Assembly: GCF_020595125.1 (NCBI RefSeq)
Contig: NZ_JACNMS010000001.1
Span: 744,001-808,000, forward strand
Length of the DNA: 64,000 nucleotides
From: Jeotgalibacillus aurantiacus
GTDB lineage: Bacteria; Bacillota; Bacilli; Bacillales; Jeotgalibacillaceae
Direction of reading: 5' to 3'
A program made the position numbers and the translations under genes. Shown one piece after another: positions 7,781 to 16,654 of the stretch. The stretch's first letter is position 1, and every line of letters begins with the position of its first letter. The notes under the pieces were generated by a model, which ran no database searches, had not been told where the DNA came from, and saw only the letters and a list, made by a program, of their open reading frames with translations.

Positions 7781-10036
7781 TTAGCTTTCGCAAACCTCGC
7801 AGGCTTCGATTTCTGTCTGTGATGTACTTCGGACATAATAGGTTGTTTTCAATTTACTCTTCCATGCGTCAATATGAAGATCCAGCAGCTCTTTGGCTTT
7901 GATGTCATGACGAACGTATATATTAAAGCTGATACCCTGATCGACATGACGCTGTCTCGCTGCATTTTGACGGATGCTGTCATGCTGATTCAGGTGATGA
8001 CGGGCTTTTCTGTAATACTCATACGTTTTGTGATTCAGGTCCGGTGCGGTAACGGTGAATTTAAAGTTCTTCTTTTCCTCTGCATATTCAACAGCGTAAA
8101 GCGGGTCAATCCCGTCCGTCGAGCCACCGATTTTAGCCGTAGAGGAATTCGGTGCGACCGCCATCATCCAGCCGTTCCGTAGACCTTTGGCCGATTTTTC
8201 ACGAAGTGCTCTCCAGCGCTCACTTTGATAACCTCTACGCTCGAAATACGCGCCTGTCTCCCATTCAGAACCTTTAAACGCATGATAAGCTCCTTTTTCT
8301 TCCGCCAAATCAGCTGATGCACGGATCGTTAAATAGGCGATCTCTTCGTAAAGTTTGTCAGCGTATACTACAGCCGCATCAGACTCCCAGTAAATCCCCT
8401 TTTTCGCCAGCAGGTGATGCCAGCCGAACGTGCCCAGACCGACTGCGCGGTATTTTTTGTTCGTCTGAGTAGCCTGCTTAACTGAAATCGTGTTCAGATC
8501 AATGACATTATCAAGCATACGCAGCTGGATCGGAATGAGCCTTTCAAGAACATCCGCCTCTACAGCACGCGGCAGATTGACAGATGACAGGTTGCATACA
8601 ACAAAGTCACCCGGCTTTCTCACAATCACGATGTTGCCTTCCTCGTCTGTAAATTCTTTTGTAATTGTGGTTGGCGACATATTCTGTGCGATTTCTGTGC
8701 AGAGATTGCTGCAGTAAATCGATGTCCTGCCAATGCCATTTACGTGCTTATTCGGATTCTGGCGATTCACTTCATCTCTGTAAAACAAATAGGGCGTTCC
8801 GGTTTCCAGCTGGGCAATCATGATTTTTGCCATCAGATCCATCGCGCGGACTGTTTTTCTCGGAAGAAGTGGATGCTGTACAGCCTCTTCATATTTTTCT
8901 TTAAAATAGCGGTGGTCTGCTTCATCATAAAAATCCTCCAGGCCAAGCGGCTGTCCATTTTCGTCCCTCCATCCCATCACCTGCTTTACCTGATGGGGAC
9001 AGAACAGGTGCCATTCACCAACACTGCGTCCCGCTTCATCCTTTTCGAGCAGCTTTTCCATAAACAGATCCGGAATGCAGACACCTGTAAACAAATCATG
9101 AGCTTTACGCCGCTCATCACCATTGTTTGTCTTCAGTTCAAGAAAGCTCATCAAGTCTTTATGGAACACATCGAGATAAACGGCCACCGCGCCCTGACGC
9201 TGTCCAAGCTGATCGACACTGACCGCCGTATCATTTAACAGGCGGATCCACGGCACAATCCCTGAAGAATTACCTTTAAACCGTTTAATATCGGAGCCGA
9301 GCGCCCTCACCTTTCCAAAATAAACACCCAGTCCCCCGCCATCCTTACTTAAACGTGCGGAATCCCAGTTATTCAGATAAATGCCGTCCAGCGAATCATC
9401 TACTGTATCAATAAAACAAGATGACAGCTGGCCGTAGCTTTTACCGGCATTTGATAAAGTGGGTGTCGCCACCGTCATATAAAGATTCGACATCGCCCAG
9501 TATGCCTCACGGATCAAATCGAGGCGTTTATGTACAGGTTCCTTCTGCATCAGCGTCATCGCAATAATCAAAAAGCGTTCCTGCGGAAGTTCAAATACCC
9601 TTCCCTCATAGTCTTTTGCTAAATAGCGGTCAGCTAATAAAAACAATCCGATATAGGAAAAAAGCTGATCGTTTTCAGGTGTAATCAGGCTGCCAAGCGT
9701 ATCAATTTCCTCTTTAGAATAAGTATGCATGAGGTTTTTGTCGTAAATGCCAAGCGTCGTTAAATGAGAGATTAAGCCATAAAAATCTCCATAACGTTCC
9801 GACGCGTCATATCCTCTTGATTGTGCAGCCTGTGCATAAAGCTTTAAAGAAAATAGCTTTGCAGCTGTGTAAGTCCATCCCGGCTCATCCATGGTGATTC
9901 TGTTTAATGCTTCTCCTATTGCCTCATCAAGTGAAGGTTGGCTAAATCGCTTTAATGCTTCCAGCAGTTGACCTGCATGCTCTCCTGCCAGGCTCCTGAT
10001 GTCGTGCTCCATTTCTGTTACGGTACTTGTCATCAC
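7781..10036 (-). CDS. nrdE: Ribonucleotide reductase class I alpha subunit
   Basis: 751 residues. Catalytic cysteines are visible at 207 (QLSSCF), 445 (SNLC) and 481 (VCNLSS), and the C-terminal shuttle pair at 746/749 (CEVC). The chain has only about 50 residues before the barrel, so there is no room for a full ATP cone; overall activity may lack dATP control. Start is GTG 10036 or ATG 10033, both near AAAGGGATG. The gene is led by a B12 riboswitch with its own terminator and two NrdR boxes, so expression should fall when cobalamin is plentiful. This implies a B12-dependent class II reductase elsewhere in the genome (inference). nrdA would be an equally fair name. Confidence 0.93.
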   Translation of the reverse strand: MMTSTVTEMEHDIRSLAGEHAGQLLEALKRFSQPSLDEAIGEALNRITMDEPGWTYTAAKLFSLKLYAQAAQSRGYDASERYGDFYGLISHLTTLGIYDKNLMHTYSKEEIDTLGSLITPENDQLFSYIGLFLLADRYLAKDYEGRVFELPQERFLIIAMTLMQKEPVHKRLDLIREAYWAMSNLYMTVATPTLSNAGKSYGQLSSCFIDTVDDSLDGIYLNNWDSARLSKDGGGLGVYFGKVRALGSDIKRFKGNSSGIVPWIRLLNDTAVSVDQLGQRQGAVAVYLDVFHKDLMSFLELKTNNGDERRKAHDLFTGVCIPDLFMEKLLEKDEAGRSVGEWHLFCPHQVKQVMGWRDENGQPLGLEDFYDEADHRYFKEKYEEAVQHPLLPRKTVRAMDLMAKIMIAQLETGTPYLFYRDEVNRQNPNKHVNGIGRTSIYCSNLCTEIAQNMSPTTITKEFTDEEGNIVIVRKPGDFVVCNLSSVNLPRAVEADVLERLIPIQLRMLDNVIDLNTISVKQATQTNKKYRAVGLGTFGWHHLLAKKGIYWESDAAVVYADKLYEEIAYLTIRASADLAEEKGAYHAFKGSEWETGAYFERRGYQSERWRALREKSAKGLRNGWMMAVAPNSSTAKIGGSTDGIDPLYAVEYAEEKKNFKFTVTAPDLNHKTYEYYRKARHHLNQHDSIRQNAARQRHVDQGISFNIYVRHDIKAKELLDLHIDAWKSKLKTTYYVRSTSQTEIEACEVCES

Positions 10037-10071
10037 ATCTTCATCCCTTTCGTGAAGTAATACCGGAAAAT

Positions 10072-10105
10072 AAAAAGCCCCGCTCTCCTATTTGGAGAAC
10101 GAGGC
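10072..10105 (-). terminator. Regulatory terminator of the B12 leader
   Basis: On the minus strand GCCTCGTTCTCC / GGAGAGCGGGGC with a 5-nt loop, then TTTTTATTTT. It lies between the cobalamin aptamer and nrdE, so the riboswitch probably acts by transcription termination. Confidence 0.85.
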
Positions 10106-10191
10106 AGATATCAACGTGAATGAGAACAGAAACGGATCCCCGTCCTGTTATTCCCGCTGCATCTTCTCTATTCCCGGAGAAGCTTACAATC

Positions 10192-10352
10192 GGCAAAAAC
10201 GGCAGGTCTCCTGGCTCACACATCTTCCTTTCTGCACCCTTCCCATCTTTAACAGACAGTGGCTTGTACAGATCGTCCGTGCTTACAGTTGCGGGAACAG
10301 CTCCGGATTCACACCGGATTCCCTTTTAACCCTTAACGGGCACCGTTTTCAC
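10192..10352 (-). promoter_or_regulatory. Cobalamin riboswitch controlling nrdE-nrdF
   Basis: Minus strand. P1 is AAAACGG (near 10350) with CCGTTTT (near 10198). Conserved parts appear in order: GGGAATCCGGTGTGAATCCG, CCCGCAACTGT, GCCACTGT, GGGAAGG, and the B12 box GAGCCAGGAGACCTGCC. A terminator follows 90 nt on. The aptamer family binds adenosyl- or other cobalamins; the ligand form is not decided here. Confidence 0.95.
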
Positions 10353-10358
10353 TGGTAG

Positions 10359-10405
10359 TAACAATATATTGTGTTATTTAGTTATAAAAATTCTATATAT
10401 TGTAT
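10359..10405 (-). promoter_or_regulatory. Tandem NrdR boxes upstream of nrdE
   Basis: Box 1 (10359-10374) reads ACACAATATATTGTTA on the minus strand and box 2 (10390-10405) reads ATACAATATATAGAAT. They start 31 bp apart, three helical turns, the usual spacing for NrdR. They lie just upstream of the riboswitch, where the promoter should be. Confidence 0.8.
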
Positions 10406-10518
10406 GATCTTCACTATACCTAATCATGCAAAAATACGCAATCGATATTTTTTCATGGATAAAAAAGATCTTCTTACAGCTAAATAATGGTAAGATAAAC
10501 GCATCGACTAAGAAAGGA

Positions 10519-10563
10519 ATGATAATGATGAAAAACGTATATAAGGGGACTATGACAAAGTAA
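10519..10563 (+). CDS. Possible 14-aa leader peptide
   Basis: MIMMKNVYKGTMTK with GAAAGGA upstream; ATG at 10519 or 10528. The stop is followed at once by two hairpins and then the GNAT gene. The layout resembles translation-attenuation leaders, in which a stalled ribosome frees the next gene's ribosome site. There is no independent proof that the peptide is made. Confidence 0.35.
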   Translation: MIMMKNVYKGTMTK

Positions 10564-10567
10564 AAAC

Positions 10568-10611
10568 GTGCAGGAACTGCTGTAATGTCCTGCACATGAA
10601 ATCAGTTCATG
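10568..10611 (+). promoter_or_regulatory. Two adjoining hairpins before the GNAT gene
   Basis: Stem GTGCAGGA / TCCTGCAC (10568-10595, 8 perfect pairs), then CATGAA / TTCATG (10595-10611), ending four bases before the AAGGAG of the downstream gene. No T run follows, so these are not a normal terminator. Confidence 0.5.
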
Positions 10612-10625
10612 AATAAGGAGATTAC

Positions 10626-11159
10626 ATGATGTTAATAGATAACGAACTTGTATTAAGACGTGTTGAGGAGCATGATTTACCTGTCATTTGGGAGGGTGCT
10701 TTCTCAAGCGATACGCCTGAATGGAAACGCTGGGATGCACCGTATTTTCCGCATCACAGGAAAACTTATGAGGAATTTTTAAAGAAAAAGGAACAATACG
10801 TGAATGCCCCGGATGTTATGGTGATTGAGATTAATGGGGACGTGTACGGAACTGTCACTTACTACTGGGAGCATGAGCCGTCAAAGTGGCTTGAGATGGG
10901 GATCACCTTTTACCGGGAAGTGCATTGGGGCAAAGGCTATGGCACGCGCGCATTGCGCCTTTGGATCGGTCACCTGTTTGACACGCTGCCACTCGTCCGT
11001 GTCGGCTACACAACCTGGTCCGGCAACCACCGGATGATCCGCGTCGGTGAAAAGCTTGGCATGCAAATGGAAGCACGTATTAGAAAAGTGCGTTTTCATG
11101 ACGGTCAGTATTTCGATTCGATCCGCATGGGGATGCTGCGCGAGGAATGGATCAGGTAA
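10626..11159 (+). CDS. GNAT N-acetyltransferase, RimJ/RimL type
   Basis: 177 residues. LVLRRVEEHDLP opens the fold, and WGKGYGTRALRLWIGHLF is the acetyl-CoA pyrophosphate loop and helix; KLGMQMEARIRKVRFHDGQYFDSIRMGML is split by the last strands, as in the RimJ/RimL family. Members acetylate protein N-termini, polyamines or small molecules such as antibiotics. The target is unknown. The leader peptide and hairpins upstream, if real, suggest induction by a translation inhibitor. A 9-bp inverted repeat (CGCGAAGCC / GGCTTCGCG, 11171-11212) follows the stop. Confidence 0.85.
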   Translation: MMLIDNELVLRRVEEHDLPVIWEGAFSSDTPEWKRWDAPYFPHHRKTYEEFLKKKEQYVNAPDVMVIEINGDVYGTVTYYWEHEPSKWLEMGITFYREVHWGKGYGTRALRLWIGHLFDTLPLVRVGYTTWSGNHRMIRVGEKLGMQMEARIRKVRFHDGQYFDSIRMGMLREEWIR

Positions 11160-11295
11160 AGATTGTTGGTCGCGAAGCCTGGACGGTTTGATAAGCCGGA
11201 TCGGCTTCGCGGGTAACTAGAGGTTTGCTGGTGATGCGGTTCCGGGGACACAGGCGTTGTGGCGGTGGTGTCGGGGCGTGGAGAGTTGCCGGGAT

Positions 11296-11480
11296 TCCTT
11301 CACTTCGGGCAGTTTTTCCTTCTTACTGGATTTTTTATCCTTCTTTTCGGAAATCGATTCCTTCTTTTAAGATTTTTATTCCTTCACTAGCCCTTCCACC
11401 TACATGATTTCCTTCATTCAATCTCCAGATTCCTTCTTTTCAAGGTCCCGATTCCCTCACTCCTGAAGATGATTCCTTCA
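11296..11480 (+). repeat. Nine-motif 21-bp array, TCCTTC family, copy 1
   Basis: TCCTTC or TCCCTC begins at 11296, 11317, 11338, 11359, 11380, then 11410, 11431, 11453 and 11474. Steps are 21, 21, 21, 21, 30, 21, 22, 21. The bases between motifs are not conserved. The array fills the gap between the convergent GNAT and hydrolase genes, and I see no other feature in this 450-bp stretch. Confidence 0.9.
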
Positions 11481-11606
11481 ATTCCCTAACTGCACCTGAT
11501 TGGACGCGATTCTCGAATACTCATCACGCAGTCAAGGATCGCGGGCAACTGGGGAGTCTTCTTAACACGAATTCCAGCCTGCTGACTTCGCACCCCAAAA
11601 AGGCCT

Positions 11607-12251
11607 TCACCCATCAAACATCCCGGTCTGCAAAAACCGGTGAACGAATTCCGCAGTTTCTCTTCTGTGATGAATGTCCTTATGTCCGTATGGCAGAATC
11701 AAAAAATCCTTTAACCCCCGATCATAGACGGAACTCATTTCGACGCGGCCGTCATTGCGCTCTCTAATCATTTTACCGAGGAAAAGGTTGGACCTGTCCC
11801 CTGCAATGGACCCCATTTCAACATCAGCCGGCTTAAACGCATAAGTTCCGACGAATTCAGGTGTAATAGAAGCAATGGTTTTGTAAATCCTCGTGAAAGG
11901 CTGCACGCGATGGGCATGCCGGGCCAGCTGACTTCCCTGGCTCGGTGTAGCGATCAGGACTGCTCTCATAACCTTGGCTGCATAACCAGGGTCAGACAGC
12001 ACGTCTCTGATGACAAGCCCGCCTGTACTGTGCCCGACTAAAAAGACCTGCTCTCTATCAGGTACTCGATTAAGCATTTGCTTAAGGTGTGATGCCGCAT
12101 CTTCAAACGGATGAAAGCGGAGCGGGTAGTTCAATGTCAGACAGTCATAGCCGAATGATGCAAGGGAACGCTCCAATGGATACATATCAGATGCCCCTTT
12201 ATTAAAGCCGTGGATCAGAAAAATACGATTTTGTTTAATCTGTTTGTCCAT
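11607..12251 (-). CDS. Alpha/beta hydrolase
   Basis: 214 residues. FLIHGF near the N-terminus gives the oxyanion region; VGHSTGG (residues 72-78) is the nucleophile elbow with Ser at 75; a late His lies in LPYGHKDIHH. This resembles small cytoplasmic esterases or lipases. Ribosome site AGGGTGA. The substrate is unknown. Confidence 0.8.
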   Translation of the reverse strand: MDKQIKQNRIFLIHGFNKGASDMYPLERSLASFGYDCLTLNYPLRFHPFEDAASHLKQMLNRVPDREQVFLVGHSTGGLVIRDVLSDPGYAAKVMRAVLIATPSQGSQLARHAHRVQPFTRIYKTIASITPEFVGTYAFKPADVEMGSIAGDRSNLFLGKMIRERNDGRVEMSSVYDRGLKDFLILPYGHKDIHHRRETAEFVHRFLQTGMFDG

Positions 12252-12363
12252 TTCTTCACCCTGATAACCATTACTTATGGAAATCCTTTCATAATTAAAC
12301 CTTTTCTTATCAATCTTTGAGCACTACAATTACATTAACTGTAACACAGAAAGGAATGAAACC

Positions 12364-12741
12364 ATGCCTTACTCATTTAAGCAAATTGATCATATTCAGC
12401 TCGCTGCCCCTGTTGACTCCGAAGAAGCAGCGCGCGAGTTTTTCCACGGCGTACTCGGTTTGCCTGAGATCGAAAAGCCTGAAAGCTTAAAAGCTAACGG
12501 CGGTGTGTGGTTTGCATGCGGAAAACAACAGCTGCACATTGGTATTGAAAAGGATTTTTCACCCGCGCGAAAAGCACATCCTGCTTTTGAAATGGAACAC
12601 ATTCAACTTCTTCAGGCTCATTTAGAGGAACAAGGTTACCCTGTCATTTCAGATGACCGGCTTCCCGGAGCGATCCGCTTTTATGTAGATGACCCATTTG
12701 GAAACCGGCTTGAGTTTTTAGAATGGGAGAACGGCAGATGA
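12364..12741 (+). CDS. VOC-family protein (glyoxalase/dioxygenase fold)
   Basis: 125 residues, one pair of beta-alpha-beta-beta-beta modules. Metal-ligand candidates are His10 (IDHIQLA), His59 (LHIGIE) and Glu119 near GNRLEFLEW. It overlaps the next gene by ATGA, so the two are probably translationally coupled. Function of this VOC branch is not known. Confidence 0.8.
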   Translation: MPYSFKQIDHIQLAAPVDSEEAAREFFHGVLGLPEIEKPESLKANGGVWFACGKQQLHIGIEKDFSPARKAHPAFEMEHIQLLQAHLEEQGYPVISDDRLPGAIRFYVDDPFGNRLEFLEWENGR

Positions 12742-13388
12742 GAAACGTTCATACGATCAAAAATTCAATTGGACAAAACCTTGATATAACCGAAATCTGC
12801 CTGTCTGACGAACCAAAAGGAACAGCACTGATCCTCCCGGGTGCGGGCTATTCCATCCAGGCACCACTCATGCATTACGCTACTAACTTGCTGGTAAAAG
12901 AGGGCTATCAGGTGATTCTTGCAGATTACGCCTACAACAAAGAACCATACAATAGTATGTCAGATGAAGAATATCGTTCTTCCGTACTGAAGGATGGGGA
13001 GCTTATTTTTGAAAAGGTAGGACAATTGAGAAAAGACGGGTCGCTCCTGATTGTTGGGAAATCGATCGGAACGATGATGATGGCTCAGGAATCCAATTTC
13101 AATCGATTGAGTGATGTAAAAGCCATCTGGATGACGCCGCTTATTCATGGCGAGCTCGTCAGACAGGCCCTTGAAGAGACAAAATGGCCGAGTCTCTCGA
13201 TCATCGGTGATCAGGATTTCTGTTATTCGCCTGAAGCAGCTGAAGCGATTGAACGAAATCCGCTAGTGAATAATGAGGTGATCGCAGGAACAGATCACGC
13301 GCTGCAGTATGAGGATGATTTGCTGGGATCTATTGACGTGCTAAAGCAGGTGATGGAAAGCCTGGTCAGATTTTTGCAGCAGTCATGA
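12738..13388 (+). CDS. Alpha/beta hydrolase coupled to the VOC gene
   Basis: 216 residues. LILPGAGYS is the oxyanion loop; VGKSIGTM carries the nucleophile Ser; the late GTDHALQYED supplies His. The ATG at 12738 overlaps the VOC stop (ATGA) and has GGGAG eight bases upstream, better than the in-frame ATG at 12723. It resembles dienelactone-hydrolase-like or YbgI-type small hydrolases; the substrate is unknown. Confidence 0.75.
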   Translation: MRNVHTIKNSIGQNLDITEICLSDEPKGTALILPGAGYSIQAPLMHYATNLLVKEGYQVILADYAYNKEPYNSMSDEEYRSSVLKDGELIFEKVGQLRKDGSLLIVGKSIGTMMMAQESNFNRLSDVKAIWMTPLIHGELVRQALEETKWPSLSIIGDQDFCYSPEAAEAIERNPLVNNEVIAGTDHALQYEDDLLGSIDVLKQVMESLVRFLQQS

Positions 13389-13483
13389 CTCCTCAGCTAT
13401 CCATTTGCAGAAATGGTTTAATCCGAAAACGACCAGACCTTGTTTTGATTGATGTTGCTGAATGAGCGAACCTTGAGCTTAAT

Positions 13484-13668
13484 GTTGATCGAATGTTTAT
13501 TATTGTCGCTAGGCAGCCTGTTTATGTCGTTAGGATGGTTGTTTATGTCGATAGCCTGTTTCAGAAGGCACTAATTGTCATTAGCACCAGAATTAACGTC
13601 GATCAGCCCATAACTTCTGTCGTTAACATCTCCAGTTTTGTTGATAGCGCGAAAGAATCTGTCGATAA
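13484..13668 (-). repeat. Nine-motif 21-bp array, CTATCGAC family, inverted copy
   Basis: On the plus strand GTCGATAG-like motifs begin at 13484, 13505, 13526, 13547, then 13577, 13598, 13619, 13640 and 13661. Read on the minus strand the steps are 21 x 4, 30, 21 x 3, the same plan as the arrays at 11296 and 58556. It lies between convergent genes. Confidence 0.9.
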
Positions 13669-13708
13669 CTGATCACGACCTCCTGCCACGATACAATCAT
13701 CCAACCAA

Positions 13709-13744
13709 CAAAAAAACGTGCGGCCATAAGCCACACGTCTTTTT
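13709..13744 (-). terminator. Terminator after lacI-type gene, bidirectional
   Basis: ACGTG...CACGT stem with A7 on the left and CTTTTTGTT on the right, just below the stop of the regulator gene. Confidence 0.65.
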
Positions 13745-13745
13745 G

Positions 13746-14759
13746 TTAATCCACTTTCGTCGTTGTCCATCTTACAACGAGCTCTGGTTCTACGGCCACT
13801 GTGCTGGACTCGATTCTGTTTTTGATCAGATCGAGCAGAATATGGGCGGCCATTTTGCCCATCTTCTCTTTATCCTGTCTGATCGTTGTCAAAGGGGGTT
13901 CGACATAACGGGCAGGGAGGATATCATCACAGCCGATAATGGAGATGTCTTCAGGTACACTCAGACCTTTTTCTTTTACAGCCTTCATCGCACCGATAGC
14001 CATCAGGTCTGACACCGCAAAGACCGCTGTTGGGCTGTCTTCCAGATCAAGAAATTCGTGCATTCCTTTGTAACCGCTGTCTTCAAAGAAGTCACCTTCG
14101 TAGATCCAGTCTTCTTTAACAGGAAGACCGTAATATTGAAGAGTCTTTTGAAAAGCGGACAATCTGGAATCAGCGATCAGGGAGCCGTTTGTTCCCCCGA
14201 TGTAGCCTATTTTCCGATGACCGTTTAAATAAAGGTGTTCAACCACTTTTGCTGCAATGCTGTTGCTGTCACTCATGACATAGCTTGAGAAAGGTCCATT
14301 CAGTTCGATATCAACCCCTACGCAAGGAATCGGGCTCATATCAAGCTCATATACGGAGGATTCAATCTGGTCACCTGCAATGATCAGGCACCCATCCACC
14401 TGAAAATGCTGGCAGCGTGCAAGATAATTCTCCTTTTCCTCAAAAAACTGTTCGTTTGAAAAAAGGACTAGATCGTAGCCAAGCTGGCCAATGGTTTTTT
14501 TGAATTCATTCAGTACTTCTACAAAAACGGGGTGGGTGAGGTCCGCATTCACCTTACCGGCAAAGACGACGCCCACCACGTTCGTTTTTTTATCCTGAAG
14601 CAGTCTGGACTGGGAAGGACGATAGCCTTCCTGTGCCATAATTTCAAGGACACGTTTCCTCGTTTCCTGACCAACATCATGATAATTATTAAGAATTTTA
14701 GATACCGTTGCCTGAGAGACACCGGCTAATTTGGCAATATCTTTAATGGTTACTTTCAT
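13746..14759 (-). CDS. LacI-family repressor of the beta-glucoside operon
   Basis: 337 residues. The N-terminus TIKDIAKLAGVSQATVSKIL is the LacI helix-turn-helix with hinge helix, followed by a periplasmic-binding-protein-like sensor. ATG at 14759 has GGGGAG nine bases upstream; the longer frame to 14792 runs into the permease gene. It is the last gene of the GH1/ABC operon, 29 bases after the permease stop. It probably represses the promoter upstream of the GH1 gene, where three inverted repeats lie. Confidence 0.9.
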   Translation of the reverse strand: MKVTIKDIAKLAGVSQATVSKILNNYHDVGQETRKRVLEIMAQEGYRPSQSRLLQDKKTNVVGVVFAGKVNADLTHPVFVEVLNEFKKTIGQLGYDLVLFSNEQFFEEKENYLARCQHFQVDGCLIIAGDQIESSVYELDMSPIPCVGVDIELNGPFSSYVMSDSNSIAAKVVEHLYLNGHRKIGYIGGTNGSLIADSRLSAFQKTLQYYGLPVKEDWIYEGDFFEDSGYKGMHEFLDLEDSPTAVFAVSDLMAIGAMKAVKEKGLSVPEDISIIGCDDILPARYVEPPLTTIRQDKEKMGKMAAHILLDLIKNRIESSTVAVEPELVVRWTTTKVD

Positions 14760-14788
14760 TGGCCTAGACTCCCCTGTCTTCAGCACAC

Positions 14789-15637
14789 TCAACTCTTTAC
14801 CGCCCCTTGTGTAAGGCTGCTGATAAAGGCTTTGTTGAACAGCAGGAAGACGATGATTAATGGCACGGTAGCCCAGAATGTGCCTGATAATATCATACCA
14901 TAATCACGATTATAGGAGTCACTCAACGCACGTAATGCGACCTGCAACGTATGAGTTGACTGGTCCTGAAGTACAACAAGCGGCCACAGGAAGTCGTTCC
15001 ATACGTTCATAAAAACGATGATACCAAGTGTTGCAAATGCAGGAAGAATCGCCGGTGTAACAACATTCCAGTAAATACGGAAGTTTGAACAGCCATCAAG
15101 TCTTGCCGCTTCAATCAGTTCATCAGGAATCGCCTCTTTAATGTACTGGCGCATCCAGAAGATACCAAAAGCATTAATTAAGCCCGGGACGATGATGGCC
15201 TTCAGGTCACTTAACCAGCCAAGCTGACTGATGATGTAGTACGACGGAATGAGCCCAAGCTGAGGAGGAATCATCATCGTAATCAAAATGAGCACGAATA
15301 AAGCATCGCGTCCTTTAAATTGGAGCTTTGCAAACGCAAAGCCGGCAAGTGAACAGAGAAACAGACTTCCCACTGTGACAGAAACGGATACAATCAGTGA
15401 GTTCATCATTGCACCGAAGAAATCAATGGTGCCTAATACATTCGTAAAGTTCGTGACCAGCTCCGATCCTGGCAGTAATGCAGGCGGAGTCTGGTTGATG
15501 ACATGGTTTGGCTGTGTTGCCATCACAAACATCCAGTAGAATGGGAACAGGGATACCAGTCCGGCAAATGTCAAAAGGGAATAAAGGATCGCTTTTCTAG
15601 ACAGTTGTTTTGGCTGAGTTGGTGTAATAGCTTTCAT
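14789..15637 (-). CDS. Sugar ABC transporter permease (MalG/LacG type)
   Basis: 282 residues, six membrane helices. The loop EAARLDGCSNFRIYWNVVTP is the EAA motif that docks on the ATPase. ATG at 15637 lies one base after the stop of the first permease, with GAGGAAGG upstream. No ATPase gene is in the operon, so a shared MsmK/MsmX-type ATPase elsewhere is likely (inference from other Bacillales). Confidence 0.9.
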   Translation of the reverse strand: MKAITPTQPKQLSRKAILYSLLTFAGLVSLFPFYWMFVMATQPNHVINQTPPALLPGSELVTNFTNVLGTIDFFGAMMNSLIVSVSVTVGSLFLCSLAGFAFAKLQFKGRDALFVLILITMMIPPQLGLIPSYYIISQLGWLSDLKAIIVPGLINAFGIFWMRQYIKEAIPDELIEAARLDGCSNFRIYWNVVTPAILPAFATLGIIVFMNVWNDFLWPLVVLQDQSTHTLQVALRALSDSYNRDYGMILSGTFWATVPLIIVFLLFNKAFISSLTQGAVKS

Positions 15638-15638
15638 C

Positions 15639-16580
15639 TTATGCCTTCCTCGCTTTCCCGCGGCCAAGCCGGTTTGTAATCAACAGATTCAGTACAGAGA
15701 AGATCATGATGATTCCGAACAGTACGATCGCTGTTGCAGATGCTGTACCAAAGAAATTGTTCTCAAATGCATCACGGTATAAGTAGGCAACAACCGTAAT
15801 TCCTTCTTCACGGAGATTTCCACCGAAGAAAATCAGCGGCTCTGTAAAGATCTGAAGTGATCCGATTGTTCCCATGAATACGGTAAATAGGATAAATGGC
15901 TTCAGCATTGGCAGCGTAATGTAACGCAGCTGCTGGCTAAGTGTTGCACCATCAATTTTCGCTGCTTCGTAAAGATCACTCGAAATACTCTGCATTCCGG
16001 CAAGATAGATAATTGTGTTATAACCTACCCAGCGCCAGAAAATCATCGTGGCAATGGCAATTTTTGCTCCCCACTCTGACTGGGTGAAGACGATTGGATC
16101 TACGCCAAAAACGCCTAAGATACTGTTTACAAGACCAAAAGATTGGCTGTTAAAAATAATACTGAATAGAATCGCTACCGCTACGATCGACGTTACATAA
16201 GGCATAAAGATCGCAACACGGAAAGTATTCTTGAAGCGCAGCGCCTGTGCATTCAGCGCATAAGCCAGCAGAAACGCCACAATCAGCTGTGGGACCGTTC
16301 CTAAAAGACCAATCACGACTGTGTTATAAATAGATTTCCAAAAGATAGGATCATTGAAGATAATCGTAAAGTTGTTTATGCCATTGAAGGTCATTTCACC
16401 AAGGCCATTCCATTTAAAGAAGGCAAGGTAGAAGCTGAAAAGCATTGGAAACAAACCAAAAATCGCAAAGAGGATAAAAAACGGTGATACGAATAAATAT
16501 CCGGCAATGCTGTTGCGTTTTTCCTGACTCATTGAGCGTTTTACTTTTTTCTCGGTGTATTTCTCAGAGTTTGATACCAT
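15639..16580 (-). CDS. Sugar ABC transporter permease (MalF/LacF type)
   Basis: 313 residues, six predicted membrane helices, with the EAA loop EAAKIDGATLSQQLRYITLP. ATG 16580 follows AAAGGAG; the ATG at 16592 overlaps that site. It pairs with the next permease as a heterodimer in the membrane. Confidence 0.9.
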   Translation of the reverse strand: MVSNSEKYTEKKVKRSMSQEKRNSIAGYLFVSPFFILFAIFGLFPMLFSFYLAFFKWNGLGEMTFNGINNFTIIFNDPIFWKSIYNTVVIGLLGTVPQLIVAFLLAYALNAQALRFKNTFRVAIFMPYVTSIVAVAILFSIIFNSQSFGLVNSILGVFGVDPIVFTQSEWGAKIAIATMIFWRWVGYNTIIYLAGMQSISSDLYEAAKIDGATLSQQLRYITLPMLKPFILFTVFMGTIGSLQIFTEPLIFFGGNLREEGITVVAYLYRDAFENNFFGTASATAIVLFGIIMIFSVLNLLITNRLGRGKARKA

Positions 16581-16654
16581 GTTGCAGGACATCTCCTTTT
16601 ATCAAAAAGGGTAAGGAACCGGCTAAGCGGTCCTTACCCATCTTTGAACTTATT

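Noticed and set aside
10041-10358. Short frames over the nrdE leader
   Set aside because: They lie within the B12 aptamer and its terminator, whose conserved RNA parts explain the sequence.
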